Positions 1 through 12,387 of a DNA stretch of 64,000 nt are shown here, piece after piece. A program made the position numbers and the translations under genes. The stretch comes from Talpa occidentalis (Eukaryota; Chordata; Mammalia; Eulipotyphla; Talpidae): NCBI RefSeq assembly GCF_014898055.3, contig NW_023601322.1:65686740-65750739 (forward strand), written 5' to 3'. Each line of letters starts with the position of its first letter. The first letter of the stretch is position 1. The notes under the pieces are model-generated. The model saw nothing but the letters and a program-made list of their open reading frames with translations. It was not told the origin of the DNA and searched no databases.

Positions 1-260
1 TTGGAGTTCAAAAGACCCAAGCATATGGACCAAGCTCTAACAGCTCAGGCAACAGCTAAGAAAAGCCACCATTTCTAATCTCAATGTCAATGATCAGACA
101 GTGATAACAAGGAAAGCAACTGGGCTAAGCATCAAAAGGCCTCATTTCTAATCCAATTCTAGCCAGACCCTGGACAACTCAACAACTCAGCTTCATGCCA
201 CAGTAGTTACTTATGTCAAATTAGTAACACCAGCGATATCTCACAGTTTTCTTGAGGATA

Positions 261-555
261 AAAACTAAGGCAGGGTCCTCCCTGGTGGCACAAGGGGTTA
301 AGTTGCAGCACTATGAAACTATCCACAGCCACTGCAGCACAAGTTCGCTCCCCAGCCAGGGAGGTGACCCACATGGTGCAGCAAACCTCTCCTGTCTTGC
401 TTCCCTGCTCCCCTCAGCAGTGTATTTCAGTCAATCTGCCTGTTCCACTCTCCACTTTGTCTCTGGTGAATCCTCTCACCCCCCCCCATACCTCTGGCCT
501 GTACCCCAACTCTTGTATGCATAAATAAATAAATCTTTAAAAAAGAAAACTAAGG
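261..555 (+). mobile_element. Young tRNA-derived SINE (T+ class), with target-site duplication
   Basis: The element starts at about 275 with the CCTCCCTGGTGGCACAAGG head and ends in AATAAATAAATCTTT and an A-rich tail. The insertion is bounded by a perfect 10-bp duplication AAAACTAAGG (261-270 and 546-555). The B-box region is degenerate, so it is an older member of the family. Confidence 0.88.
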
Positions 556-619
556 TAAATATTAAACTGGAGGTGGGAGAAAGGAAAGCAAGAAATCATT
601 TAAGTTCCACTAAGCAAAA

Positions 620-1893
620 TTTGATTCTAATTTGATAAATGAGGTTTCACTACCTCAAAGTGTGGATTAAGTTTAACAATCAGAAGAGACCTGGAACTAT
701 AAAAAAAAAAAATAGAAGAAAACACAGACAATATGCTCCTTGGCAACAGTCTTAGAAATGTGTTTGGGGACTGGACTCCAATGGCAAGGGAAACAAAAGC
801 AAAATTAAACAAATTGAACAATATCAAACTAAAAGCTTCTGCATAATGAAAGGAACTTGCATCAAAACAAATCCTACTGAATGGGAGAAGATATTTATAC
901 ATCATACATATGATGTATATGTACATCATACATCTAACAAAAGGTATTCCAAAATATACAAAGAACTCATAAAACTCAGCAGTGGAAAAAAACAAGCTCC
1001 TTAAAAAGAGAGAATAAATACTTCTCAAAGAAGACATATAGCTGGCCAACAGGCCCATAGAAAGATGGTCATCATTACTTATTATTAGAGAAATGCAAAT
1101 CAAAACAATGAGATATCACCTCCTACCTGTGAGAATGGCCATTTCTGAAAGACAAGAAACTAGTGTTGGAGAGCATATGAAAAGAAGGGAAGCATTAAAC
1201 ACTGCTGGTGGGAATGTAAATTGGTACAACTATTATGGCAAACATATGGAGGTTTCTCAAAATATTAAAAATAGAAACTCCATATGATCCAGTTATCCCA
1301 CTTCTGGGTAATTACCCCCCAAATACAAAAACACTAATTTGAAGAGATCTATGCATCGCCATGTTTAATGTAGCATTATTTACAATAACTAAGAACTGGA
1401 ATACTGGACTCACTGGCTGACAAATGGATAAAGATCACACATACACACACACACATACACACACAGAGAGAGAGAGAGAGCGAGAACAGAGTACTGCTCT
1501 CTTACAAAAAAAAAAAAAAAAAGTGAAATCTTGCCATTTACAACATAAATGAACCTAAAAGGAATTATCTTTTGTGAAATAAGCCAGACAGAGAAAGACA
1601 AACACTGTATGATTTCAGTCATGTATAATATATAGAAAACAAATAGGTGAACTAAATAAAGCAAATAAAAACCTTTGGACTATAAGATCAATTGGTGGTT
1701 ACCAGAAAGGTAACCTTTTCTCCTTTTCTCAGAAAAGGAGAGCAGTGATATTGTAAAGGATAATTCAGAATTTTAGTGATGAACTTAAGGTAGTATATAC
1801 AGGTTGACACTCAATGATGATGAGGCCTGAAATATTGCTCTCAAGTAATGTTACTTCAATGAAAGAAAGAAAATAAAAAAAAAAAAAAAAAAA
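620..1893 (+). mobile_element. L1 LINE 3' fragment (ORF2 C-terminus and 3' UTR)
   Basis: It matches the conserved end of L1 ORF2: 'aaatgcaaatcaaaacaatgagatatcacct', 'gctggtgggaatgtaaattggta' and the 'gtgaaataagccagacagagaaagacaa' 3' block are all recognisable (quoted in part). It ends in a 20-base A run at 1874-1893. It is 5'-truncated, multiply frameshifted and interrupted by a CA/GA microsatellite. It is antisense to ARHGAP26. Confidence 0.88.
1436..1490. repeat. CA then GA microsatellite inside the L1
   Basis: Short (CA)n runs from 1436 pass into (GA)n at about 1465-1482, inside the L1 fragment. Confidence 0.85.
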
Positions 1894-2499
1894 AGATTCT
1901 ACTATTTTTCAGCCCAACATTCTCCTAAAATAAAACATTCTTAAAAACCGGAGTGAACTTTTCCAATATCCCATTTTCTGTCCACTTTATTCCTCACAAG
2001 GCAATGGCAAAGCATTTAAATAGATGACCTGCCAGAACTACATAAAGACTTCAGTTTCCAAGGGCAGGCAAGGGGGAACCCCCTGTCCCACAGACTTTGA
2101 TGAACACCAGGGCAAGGTCTCACACCCACCTCGGTCCCAGGAGAGGAGCTTGCAACTCGGTGCGCACTTGAACATTCTGGGGATGTATCAACAAAAGGGG
2201 TAAGGAGGGCAGCCAGAGCAAAGACTTCCCAAGGCTAAATCAATGGAGCCATCTGTAGACACAGGGGCAGCAAATAAAGTATTAGACACACCACAGCTAT
2301 GTGGGCTGCCTGGGGGCAGCGGGGGGGCCTTGCTGAGGATGTCCCATGGAATCCAGAGCCCCAGTTTCCTTTTCATGCCGAAGACCTCTGCAGTAAAGCT
2401 GAACCAAAGTGCTGGGCCTCTGGGAATGAGAATGGGGTAGAAACTAGTGAAACTGAGAGACTCAGCTTTTTAAAGAGCAGGTTGGCTAGGTCTGACTCC
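1894..2499. other. No recognised feature
   Basis: Moderately GC-rich intron sequence between the L1 and a MIR. Overlapping short open frames on both strands near 2188-2556 show no family resemblance. Confidence 0.5.
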
Positions 2500-2740
2500 C
2501 GGGGCTTGGTCCCTTACTGGCAACGGATGGTGTGTTCCTCATCCTGTGGCAAGTGAACAAGTTACTAAACATTCCTGACCCTAAGTGCTTCACACAAAAA
2601 TAGAGTAACTGTACCTCTGTAACAATTGTTGCTGGGGTCAAATTACATGGTGCCTGAAAGCACTTAGCACAGGGTTCGTCTCAGTGCACTTCACTCTCAT
2701 TAATTTCATGCATACCATCATCGCCATCATCCTTATTCAT
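2500..2740 (+). mobile_element. MIR SINE relic
   Basis: It follows the MIR layout: 'ttactgg...', 'caagttactaaacattcctgacc', then an 'atagagtaactgtacctctgt' stretch and 'gcacttagcacagggttcg' near the 3' end. It is highly diverged, as expected for a mammal-wide element. Confidence 0.65.
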
Positions 2741-3884
2741 TGGAAAAAAGGACCATGTGTATTTCAGGATCATATCACAGAAAAATTCCACTCCCTAACC
2801 CCAACCTAGAGAATAAGCACTCTGCAGCGAAATGGAAGCTCCTTCACCGGCAGGTCCAGTGCTGCTGTTCTGTCCACAGCCTCACCACAGTGCTGCTCCT
2901 GTAGAGCCTCCAGTCTCTACAGAACACCCAGAGAAAACAGCCACTTGCCCTCAACAGAATATGTCAGTTAGCCCAAAGCATGCATAAGCAATCCAAGTTG
3001 ATTCTGGCTTCCTTACACTGCCACAGTGGTGGAAGATAGATGGCAACAGCATAAATCCATAGTCAGATGCGTAAGTAATGGCGTTACATGTTTGGTTTAG
3101 TCCCTTATTGATTTCACTAACCTTTTATTTTGGCCTTACACTGGCAGAGCTCCAGTTGCCCACACTCCATGATTATGTAAGAAAATGAGGAGGGAGGTAC
3201 AACACAAGAGTCGCCATGGATGCCAAAAGATGGCATCCCCAAACCTGCTCTGGAGCACATACACAGACACGCATGCACACATGCATACACACACAGAGAT
3301 GGAAACACACATCTACAAACACACACACCCACTTGGTTACCAATAGTTTATTATGCCAAGCACGAGTCTTAAAAAATGTCTATCACCATTACTTAATATA
3401 AAAAGAACATTCTCAACCATTCTAAAACAGTTAAGAAAGATACACTCCAAAATAAGAGAATAATGTGAAAAACTCTTTAAATTATCCACATTTTTCTCAA
3501 CAAAAACTCTGGGTCTCGGCATTTGAAAATCTTCTAGAGCACTTGATGCTCTGGAAGGTAACAGCACCACTTCCCTATTAACATCTCTCCTCGTTGTAAG
3601 ATTACAAAATGATTTTCAATACCTGTGTCAAAAAACACAGTATTTTACAGTGGAAAACACTGCTGATTCTGAAAAGAAAAGTCACATGGATACTCATGGA
3701 CTTCAGGATCTCTCTAGCTAACTCCAGCTGCCCTTCTTAACTCTCCCAATTTAAAATGTGTCTGGCTTACCTATCTGGGTTCCGGCACTTGAGTCCAGGT
3801 CACCATTCTCTGCGGTTAATCCTAACCTCATCCCCACTTCTGAGCTTTCATGTAAATCTACTTTTTACTCTCCTTCCTCAAAAA
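2741..3884. other. Unrecognised intron sequence with one CA-rich patch
   Basis: Nothing recognisable except imperfect ACACAC/ATGCACAC repeats at about 3258-3330. No coding signal. Confidence 0.5.
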
Positions 3885-4325
3885 TCTACTCAAGTGAAAC
3901 ATAAATTTACTATATGACACAGTTATTTCACTCCTTGTTGCCTACCTAAAAGAAATGAAAACATACATAAACACAAAAACTTGTACACTATGTTGTGTAC
4001 AGCAAAATACATGAATTGGTGAATGAAAAAATAAAATGTAGTACATATCTACAATGGAATACTACTCAGCAATAAAAAGGAATAAAATACAAGTGATATA
4101 TACTGTAACACAAATAATCTGAAAAAAAAAGATTTCACTAAGTGAAAGAAAATAGACCCAAAAGACTACATAGTATATATATATATAATTCCATTTCTAT
4201 GAAATGTCCAAAAGAGATCAGCATACAGAAAATAAATCAGTGGTTATTTGGAGTTAAGTGCAGGACTGACTTACAAATGGGCAGAAACAAAATTTTTCAT
4301 AATAAAAATAATTTTTAAATTGTTC
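3885..4325 (+). mobile_element. L1 3' end fragment
   Basis: Recognisable L1 tail motifs include 'acaatggaatactactcagcaataaaaagg' (quoted in part from 4051) and 'gtggttatttggagttaagtg'. It is old, 5'-truncated and antisense to ARHGAP26. Confidence 0.8.
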
Positions 4326-5561
4326 AAAATTATGTTTAAAATGATGGTTGGCAGAATTCAATGAGATTCTGTTCAGCTAGTGAGCCACTGAGTAGGTGAG
4401 AGAATGAATGAACAAATGAAAACCAAATTCCCAGAAGCCTCTTTGCTAAGCCTTAACTAGTCCACAGATTTCATTCACTCCTGTCAGCCACAGGGAGATG
4501 TGTGATAACAGTGGGTGGGTATAAATATATCAGGCCTAATTCTTTGGATTAGGTTGAAGTGTAAGAAAGTGTCATTTCTGGAGGTCTAAAAAGATTATTG
4601 GTAATTTCATGCGATTCCCTAAGCAATGTAAGATGCACAAGACAATATAGAACAGAAATTTTTAAGTCAGGTCAAAGTACATGTGGCTCCAGGCTCCATC
4701 ACACACCAAAGTTTCAATTCCCTCCTGAGGAAAATAAGATCAGAGACCCTTGCTCGCAGGGCTGCTGTGAGGACTACTGCGACAAAGAAAACATCTACAG
4801 TGTTGAGGCAAAGTCATGAAGGAGGTATTCAGTAAATTATAGCAATTATTGGTATTTGTTGATCCTCTTCTGCAAAATAATACAGCCCTTAATTATAAGG
4901 ACTGGATCATTTGTTTATTTTTGTATTTATGGGTTCCCTAGACCTGCAGACAGGATACTAAATGGCTGAGTCCTATATAGGTAAGGCTTCCAAACAGTTC
5001 CTGAGAAACAGAGTTCCCTGGATGCCAAAGTCCCTGTCTATGAAGCCCCAAGGTGAACTTCCAACATCATAGTAGGGTCACATTCCATTCCCAATGTCCT
5101 CCTTACACAAGCTCAGCAATACCATGCAGTAAAGGAAGTGCTATCAGAGAGATTTCCTTCTGGCTGATTTCTCAATAAATATGTCTGGCTGCTATTCAAC
5201 AGTGTTTTAATGGATAGATGGGGTGTTTCTTGAAAGGCATGGTTTCTATACTAGCAATGACAAAGGCAGGCAGCTATAGGAGAGGTGCAAATAAAATCAT
5301 ACCTCTATACCTATTCAAACTACCTCAATTTGTTTGTAGTGATCAGAAAGGTAGCTCAAAGACTCCAAATGGGGGTAACAATGGGATTACATTAGTGGTT
5401 TCACATTTCACAAATTAAAGTATATGACAACTAGTGAAATTTAAGACAGATAACAAATATTTGGGGATCTAATTATTCATCAGAGGTTTTATTGTTTCTC
5501 TAAAATTCCTCTGAAATTTAATTGGACATCCTTCATTTTATCTGGTAATTATATTAAGCTG
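4326..5561. other. Mostly unrecognised intron; probable MIR at about 4640-4850
   Basis: Within this stretch, 4690-4850 has a MIR-like order ('cctcctgaggaaaataag', 'gggctgctgtgaggact', 'attcagtaaattatagcaattatt'). The remainder shows nothing I recognise. Confidence 0.45.
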
Positions 5562-5607
5562 ATATATATATGTGTGTGTGTGTGTGTGTATATATATATG
5601 ATATATC
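5562..5607. repeat. TA/TG/TA microsatellite
   Basis: (TA)n passes into (TG)n and back to (TA)n, giving an approximately mirror-symmetric block that could extrude or melt easily. Confidence 0.85.
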
Positions 5608-5748
5608 TATACTATCATGCCTATTTTATAGGTGACAAAAACTGAGGCTTACAGAAGGTAGAGGTCACACTCAAATTTAAAACAAAAACTCATCGGAGTC
5701 CCCAAACTCAGTCTACTGTCCATTCAGGTGTCCTGGAGCTAATTCCAA

Positions 5749-6015
5749 TTTTTTTTTTAAGATTTATTTATTTATACAAGAATGGGGGTACAGGCTAGAT
5801 GTGTGGGAGGGTGAGAGGATTCACCAGAGAAAGAGCGAGAAATAGAACAGGCAGACTGACTGAAATACACTGTTGAAAGGAGCAGCGGGCAAGACAGGAG
5901 AGGTCTGCTGTGCCATGTGGGTATCTCCCCAGCCTGCTGTGATAGAACCTGCACTGCAAGGCTGTGGACAGTTTCACAGCGCTGTGCTCAACCACCTGCG
6001 TCACCAGGGAGGCCC
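5749..6015 (-). mobile_element. Young tRNA-derived SINE, reverse orientation
   Basis: It begins with a T run and AAGATTTATTTATTTATACA (the reversed tail) and ends with CACCAGGGAGGCCC, the reversed head. No clear target-site duplication is visible, so the ends may have decayed. Confidence 0.88.
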
Positions 6016-7149
6016 ACTAACTCAAAATTTCTAACTTCCTATATAGAAACAATATTTCAATGAAACTGTTAAAAATTGTTTTTCTAATACCTACTTCTTT
6101 ATCAATAAAACTAAGAAACTTCAATCCACAAAACCCTCTATAGACATCAACCGAGGATGAGGATTATCACTGTTTTTTCTTTCACCTCTTCTATCACCAG
6201 AGCTCAGCAAGTTCACTTCTCATGAGCCTTCCCATTAAAATCAAGGTCAGTAAAAACAAAGGAGACTAAATCCAAAGCAAGTTAAATCCTGCCATTTGGG
6301 TATAGCTCTGTTAAAGGATGCTCAGAAAATCAGAATCAAAAGGAAATTTGAAAAAATGTCAACTTCAACATGTCCATTTGTGGACCCCTAATAACAAGCA
6401 ATTTTCTAAATTGTAGACATTACCGTAAATTTTACCATAAAAAAAAAAAAAGAAGAAGATAAGCCCCTGGACACGTGTTGTAAATAAATGCCTCATTCAC
6501 ACAGAAGGTACCACAGAATATTTCCCATCTCAGCTCCCATAGTCTCTGGAGCTGCCAGGGATTTAAGAGGGAAGAGATCTTTAATGTTCTTCTTTCCAGT
6601 CCATTTTTATCCTCTTTCTATGAGGCTTCTGCATCTGACCCTCACCCACTCTAGTCTCACCAGCTAGAAGGCAGCTGCTTATATGGGCACACTAACCAAT
6701 GCCTGGCATTACAGATGAACATGAATGGGTGGATTTAAAATCATTTCCCCAAAAATGTAGTATTTCCATAAGAGGTGTGGGCTACTCTGATCACAAGAGT
6801 TCAGGACAAGGCATTTTCATCCTTATTCCTCTTAAGGAAAGCAACTGGGTATGGTGACATTTTTCAAACACAAAAGTAGCCAAAAGCAGGGTGGAGGTGG
6901 GGTGACGCTAGGGTGGGGGTGGGATTCTTCATCATATTTGCCTTTGGAAGGCAACCCATATCTCCTTGGAAACAGTTCTAAAAAAGAAAAAGAAAAAAAA
7001 AAAAAAAACCTCTACTAAATCTTAGCAGGCAGCCTAGAAAATATGCCTGTCATTCAGGCAAGGTGCCCATTCCCTTTTCTCAAAAGGATGTTTAGGTGTT
7101 TTGTATTGTTTATTTGTGTTACCCAAAAGAGGCATCTAATATCTTACCC
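6016..7149. other. No recognised feature except short A-rich runs
   Basis: A-rich runs occur at about 6440-6451 and 6978-7007. The rest is unrecognised non-coding sequence. Confidence 0.5.
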
Positions 7150-7320
7150 TGTGCGTCTCCTGTCTTCCCTCATTCATACAATGGAGAGGGTGGTGACAGT
7201 AATAGTATCACTGTCTTATAAGGTTATTTTGAGGCTTCATTGAGAGCGTGGATAGGAATTTACAAGGTCTGTCACATAGGACACTGTCCATAGATACTAG
7301 TCTTCACTGTTACTAGTCCC
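7150..7320 (+). mobile_element. MIR SINE relic
   Basis: The order 'acaatggagagggtggtgacagtaa' then 'ttataaggttattttgagg' then 'ctgtcacataggacactgtcc' matches the 3' half of MIR. Confidence 0.7.
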
Positions 7321-9419
7321 CAGGCGACCCTGAAACACTGACATTAACTTAGGAGATGACAGAAGGCAGAACTGGGATCATGTACAAAACACAATTCCAA
7401 AGGCTCCTACAGAAATTCCTCAGCTCAAGACCAACAAAAAGAATCAGTTACACCCAGAAAGAATTTTTTTAAAGAAATAAAACGCAATCAGCCCTGTGTC
7501 CCAACCAAATAAGCCACACAGCCATCCATCACGTGATTAAGATGCCTCAGCACAGGCAACAGCACCTGCAGAGAGCTGGTAAGGGACTGGCACACATATG
7601 ATGTGGAGATCTGAACACTGTCTTAGACTAGAACAGACATAAATGTGGCATCATTTCCATCTGTCTCTGCCATGGACCCTGCTTTCCTCCCAAGGTGATG
7701 CCTTAGCTACGAGCACCTTCCAGCTGGTAGATGCCATACAGCTGGGAGGCACACATGAGAACATACTGCCAGGCTCCCGGAAAGAGTCACAAAAAGTCAA
7801 GAAATTACTGAACTAACACCATAAACAGGTCTATTCATGTGGCACCAATAATGGAGTTAGACAAGAAAAGACAGTTTGGCCTTCTGGTGGCAATTTAATG
7901 GAGAGACAGAGAGAAAAACTCCAGTGAATCATAACTAACAAAAGTGACTAAGTTGAATGTCTCCTTGGGCCTCCCTAGCCCTGCATGCCAACCATGATAA
8001 GTTAGGACAAACGTATTCATCGTTCAACTGCTGAAGTCTGTGGGGTCTTTCACAGCTATTTATTCTGCATTCAGTGGCCTGGTTCATGATACCAGACAAT
8101 GGGAAGATAAGCAGGCTCCTCTGAGAGCTTGCATTCAAGGATAATAAGATAACCAGGTACCACTGTCAGATTTGCCCCCAACAAATGAAGTCATTTCATT
8201 TATCACTGAGCATGCACCCCACTGCCTCAGGCTGGTGAAGCAAGCAAGCAAATAAGCGGTTGTAATGTTAATTAAAACGGGGTCCCTACAGCTCACATCA
8301 CTCCCTACAGCTCCTACAGCTCAAGAAACAAATCTTGCTGAGGAATACACAGGTATAAAGATCCTCACCCTTGAAGCATCACTGCAGGACTAGCGAAAGA
8401 AGAGGGGAGGGTGGTTCCCACCAAATTAAAAACTAGGAAGTATCTCCTGACATGCATTTATGGCCATTATGTGCCTGTCACTGTGCAGATGAGTGACCCA
8501 TACAGTACAGTCAACGGCCTGTCCTCGGGGACTTTACAAGCTAGAGGGGGGTTCTACAGTCTTTGTAATATTACCAGAAGGATTGAAATGCACATGACAA
8601 ATCCCCAAAAGGAGGAGAAGAAAACATTAAAATACACCTCTAAAGCACACCATAGTTGTCACTCCTGATAGTATTCACTGTTGTCAGAGTTGTGAGCACA
8701 GCAGGAGAGGTGACTAATTTGTGAGGTCTGCTGGTTGATGGCACAGCAGATTCAGGGGTTTCTCCTGAATGCATTCCAATTTGTGGAGCAATAGCGTCAT
8801 CTCAACAGGGCAGTTCACATTCTTCGAAGATGCTACTCAAATGTAGAGCAGTGAGCAGAGTCTCTGGGTGAGGAGGCCGCAGGCTGCAATCTGACCTGGA
8901 ACCTTTCTCAGCTCAGTCTTCCTTCCTATTGTCCTGAACTAGTCAAGTCCTTCCTTTGGAGCAGTTTCTGCATTTATAAAACTGCAAAAACAATAGAAAA
9001 AGGAGATACATAGGAGCACAAAGAGGGACTTAGGACTGGTCACCAAGGGCATACACAAAATCAAGCAGCAGCCACCAAAGCCAGCTTCGGACGACAAGAC
9101 GGTCCCTAAACGGAAACTCTTTGCTCTTCCTCTTCCTCCCACACACCATGAAGTGCACTGTCGCCATCAACACCCTTCCAGGAAGAGTAGCTTTTGAAAG
9201 GTACCTCTTGGGCAATCTACAACTTCCTAAAATGATGCACAATCCTCCACTTAGGGGACAATTAGAACACTATCCACCAAACCCCAACCAAGCCTCTCTC
9301 TCCCTTCCCTCCCACCAATGCCTCCCTTCACTTCTCTGCTTTGATCCCCCCTGTACAGCGGAGAGGTCAGGCAAATGCAGACAGATGGGAAGCCTGGAGC
9401 AGCTTTCCACAGGAAGTAA
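7321..9419. other. Mostly unrecognised intron; weak old-repeat similarity at about 8452-8545
   Basis: Around 8452-8545 the order 'catttatggccattatgtgcctgtcactgtg' to 'actttacaagctaga' (quoted in part) resembles an old mammal-wide repeat. Near 8286-8321 CTACAGCTC occurs three times in short order. Open frames at 8939-9614 lack any family resemblance. Confidence 0.4.
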
Positions 9420-9760
9420 CTTTTGAGCTGAGATTTGAAGAAGGAACAGTGAGGGCCATGAGGTAGAGGAGGGTTGCATCAGAGGCAACTGTGTGCACCA
9501 AGGCTCTGAGGTAGGCAGACAAGGCATCAAAGAAGCAGGAAGGGGCCCCATGGCTGGAGAGGCAACAATGGTACAAGATAAAACCACAGAGGCAAACATG
9601 TCAGACCGTGACATGGGATTGTTCTAAGAATAGAGGGAGGCCGCTACAGGGTTTTATGCAGTAATGTGACATGTTCAGATTTTCATTTTAAAATGACTGG
9701 GCAAGCTGCAGAGGTAGTCATAAGCTAACAATGAATCCTGGTATCGAAGATTAGCAGACA
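9420..9760 (+). repeat. Old mammal-wide dispersed repeat, copy 1 (unnamed here)
   Basis: The order 'tgagctgagatttgaagaaggaac', 'aaggctctgaggtaggcag', 'cagggttttatgcagtaatgtgacatg', 'aaaatgactggg' recurs in several places in this window and is familiar from other mammals. I cannot assign the library name with confidence. Confidence 0.6.
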
Positions 9761-9857
9761 TGATGAAGTATCTGAGACATAAGAAAGAAAGGATGGGCAA
9801 AGAGTAAAGAAAAATGGATCAGGTGAAGGAAAACTGAGTTCTAATTATCAACCTCGA

Positions 9858-9940
9858 CTGGGAGCTTGTAAGAAAAGCAGACTCTCAAGCCCCACTGCAG
9901 AATTCAGATGCACATCAGAGTTTGAGGAGCACTGCTTCAA
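9858..9940 (+). mobile_element. MER5-like hAT MITE fragment
   Basis: 'gggagcttgtaagaaaagcagactctcaagcccc' followed by 'cagatgcacatcagagtttgaggagcactgc' (quoted in part) follows the MER5 body and right end of the hAT-Charlie non-autonomous group. Confidence 0.65.
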
Positions 9941-10899
9941 CGCAGAGTGGGAATGAGTTTTTGGAGAGCATCAATTATACCACCCAAGTTTTACATTTAC
10001 AATTTAACAAAGTCTGTAACAGAAGTGCAAAACCAAAAACCCGCCTTAAAGTTCAAGTGAATGGGATCTCAGATGAAGCATACTATGAAAGAACTCTCTT
10101 CCTAAACCAGCCAGGAAGGGAAATCAGCTCCTTGATTTGATAAATCTAGGTGTATGGCAACCACAGCCACAATGTAGAGAATCATCTTTAATCCATCTCC
10201 CAAAATATCCAGGTAACTCCTAAACAGAATCCAAGTCTCCATCAAAGCTTCCAGAACCATCCACAAGTCAGTCACCTCTGAGGAACAGCCTCTCATTACT
10301 TAACTCTTCACTTGCAACCCACTTGCAACATTCTTACAGATCACAATTCTATCCAATGATTAAAAATACTTGTCTCCATCACTGCTTTTCTGTGTTTCCT
10401 AAAATAAGTCGTTAAATCATCAGATGTCCCCAGCTTTTGTCCAATTACAAAATAGGAGTCCTGGCATATACCTTCCCCCAAAGAATGCAAAAGCATTCTT
10501 AGGGGTTCTTAGTGACTAGGGGGATGATGTTTTCAATTCTTTTTGTGGTGTCTGTGCTACCTGTTTTATAAAGCTTTGATTATGTTACTAAGCTGCTAAA
10601 AAAACTTACAGTACCTTCCCAACATGTCCTGAATGAAGACAGATTCTACTATGGCACCAAGTCTTTGATAATGTACTTCTCCAAACCATAGATTCTTATT
10701 GCAAAAGAGGCCAGGCAAAGGCAGATAGATGGGAAGGCCTCTGGCAAATATACTCCTGTCAACTCAAATAGTCAGTCCGAAGTAAACTCGGCCTTTTTCT
10801 GTCTCCACTCTTTAGGTAGTGAGAGTCCCAGTGAAACCGGAACCCACTATTCATCTCTCCCTAAATCCACAATCACTGTGTGTCAAGGGTTAGTCTGAA
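9941..10899. other. No recognised feature
   Basis: AT-rich intron sequence; nothing recognised on either strand. Confidence 0.5.
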
Positions 10900-11175
10900 C
10901 AGGAATTGGCCAAGGTGGAACAGGAAAGGTACCAAGGACACCAGGTAAATGGAACAGAAACAGTGAATGGACTGAAACTGGGAAGTACGTCACCCCTTGG
11001 AGAAACTGAAACAAATTCAGAAGGACTAGAACACAGAGCCTATAAAGAGAGGCAATGAGAGGGTGGAGAGGCAGGCAGGTGCCAGAGTACACAGGGCACA
11101 GAAAGCCCCATCAAGGCATCTGGACTTTATCCTAAAAGCACTAGTGAAAAGCTTATTGAAGGCAAATATACTGTA
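10900..11175 (+). repeat. Old mammal-wide dispersed repeat, copy 2
   Basis: Blocks 'aagcccc...atctggactttatcctaaaagcac' and the run of 'gtgga/gcaatg' phrases follow the same order as the 9420 copy's family, further along the element. Confidence 0.45.
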
Positions 11176-11339
11176 AGCCTTGAGAACAGTTTTTAGAGAA
11201 GCAGAAGGTACTTCCAAAAACTTTTTCTGAAACTCTCTTACAATTTACTTTGCCCACCAATGAATTTCAAACTGTTCTTAGGAAATATCTGTGGCAATCT
11301 TAATAGCAGTACATTGTCTCTTTTAACCAGAGATTATAA

Positions 11340-11520
11340 TCACAGAACTATAGACCTAGCAGGAACGTTAGCAATCATTTACCCTAACCTCTTATTTTAA
11401 AGATAAGAAAACTACAGTCCTAAGAGATTAAATGATTTGCTCAAAGACAGAGGCAATTTGTGGCAGACTCTGTATCAACCCAAGTCTCATAACTTCTAGA
11501 CCAAAGAGAACAGAGCATAG
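11340..11520. mobile_element. Old MIR/MamSINE-type relic
   Basis: 'cacagaactatagacctagcagg', 'tcttattttaaagataagaaaact' and 'tgatttgctcaaagacagag' follow the classic layout of the old mammal-wide SINE that reads antisense to 'cctcatctgtaaaat'. Confidence 0.6.
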
Positions 11521-11544
11521 TAAACATTCAGATATAGGAGTCAA

Positions 11545-11860
11545 AGCATCCATTCACTCATTCAACAAATATTTATTTCTGTACCAGATGCCATTCTAAG
11601 CACTGAGAATATAGAAGTGAACAAAGACAAATATTCTTGCTCTGGTAGTTTTCATTCTAGTAGGGAGAGGCAGAAAGAAAAAGAAACCATAAAAAAATAA
11701 ATTACACAGTATGCTAGAAAGAGGAAAGTACTACAGAAAAAAATAGGATGGACAAGAGGGATTGGAAGGTTGTCAGATAGACTCCACTGAGAAAATGACA
11801 ACTGAGCAAAGACATAGAGCAGGCGAGTGCCTGCAGGATACTAAAGATTTGAAAGGTGGT
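11545..11860 (+). repeat. Old mammal-wide dispersed repeat, copy 3 (5' part)
   Basis: 'cattcaacaaatatttatttctgtaccagatgccattctaagcactgag' through 'tctagtagggagagg' and 'tgagcaaagacatag' (all quoted in part) show the start of the same family as 9420. The match fades after about 11860. Confidence 0.6.
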
Positions 11861-12387
11861 GTGATTTCTATCCATTCCATCAGAACTTACCTGAACAAAG
11901 TACAGGTAATAAAACTAAGATGCCAGGGAGAAATGGAGCCCTTTTCTAAGCCTGCTGATACTACCCAGCGAGTTCAACAAACAAAAATCCACAATTCTAA
12001 CATTCTCTCTAATTAAAAAAAAAAATTCTCCTTCTGGTTTTAATAATAGGCCTTGATAGGCTGATAAATTGGAATGTAATGAAAAAGTGGCTAACGAGGG
12101 AATGTCAGGCTAGAAGCAAAGCAAGTACATATTCTGCATTTTGATAATGAACCAAGCCAATTTATTTTGGTCACTGCCAAATATGGCTAAATGTGGGTCA
12201 CTTCCTGAACACACCAGAAATGAAACTGAGACTGGCACCAAGTTCCCAAAACCTGATGAAGAGTTGCTCAGAGCAGAGAAAAAGGGTATCAAAAGAGGAA
12301 GAACAAGGGAGATGAGACTGCTTGCCCCTTTTCCCACTGTGCAGTGTTAGTGAGCCAACACCACTATTACGAAGAGCAAGCCTCACA

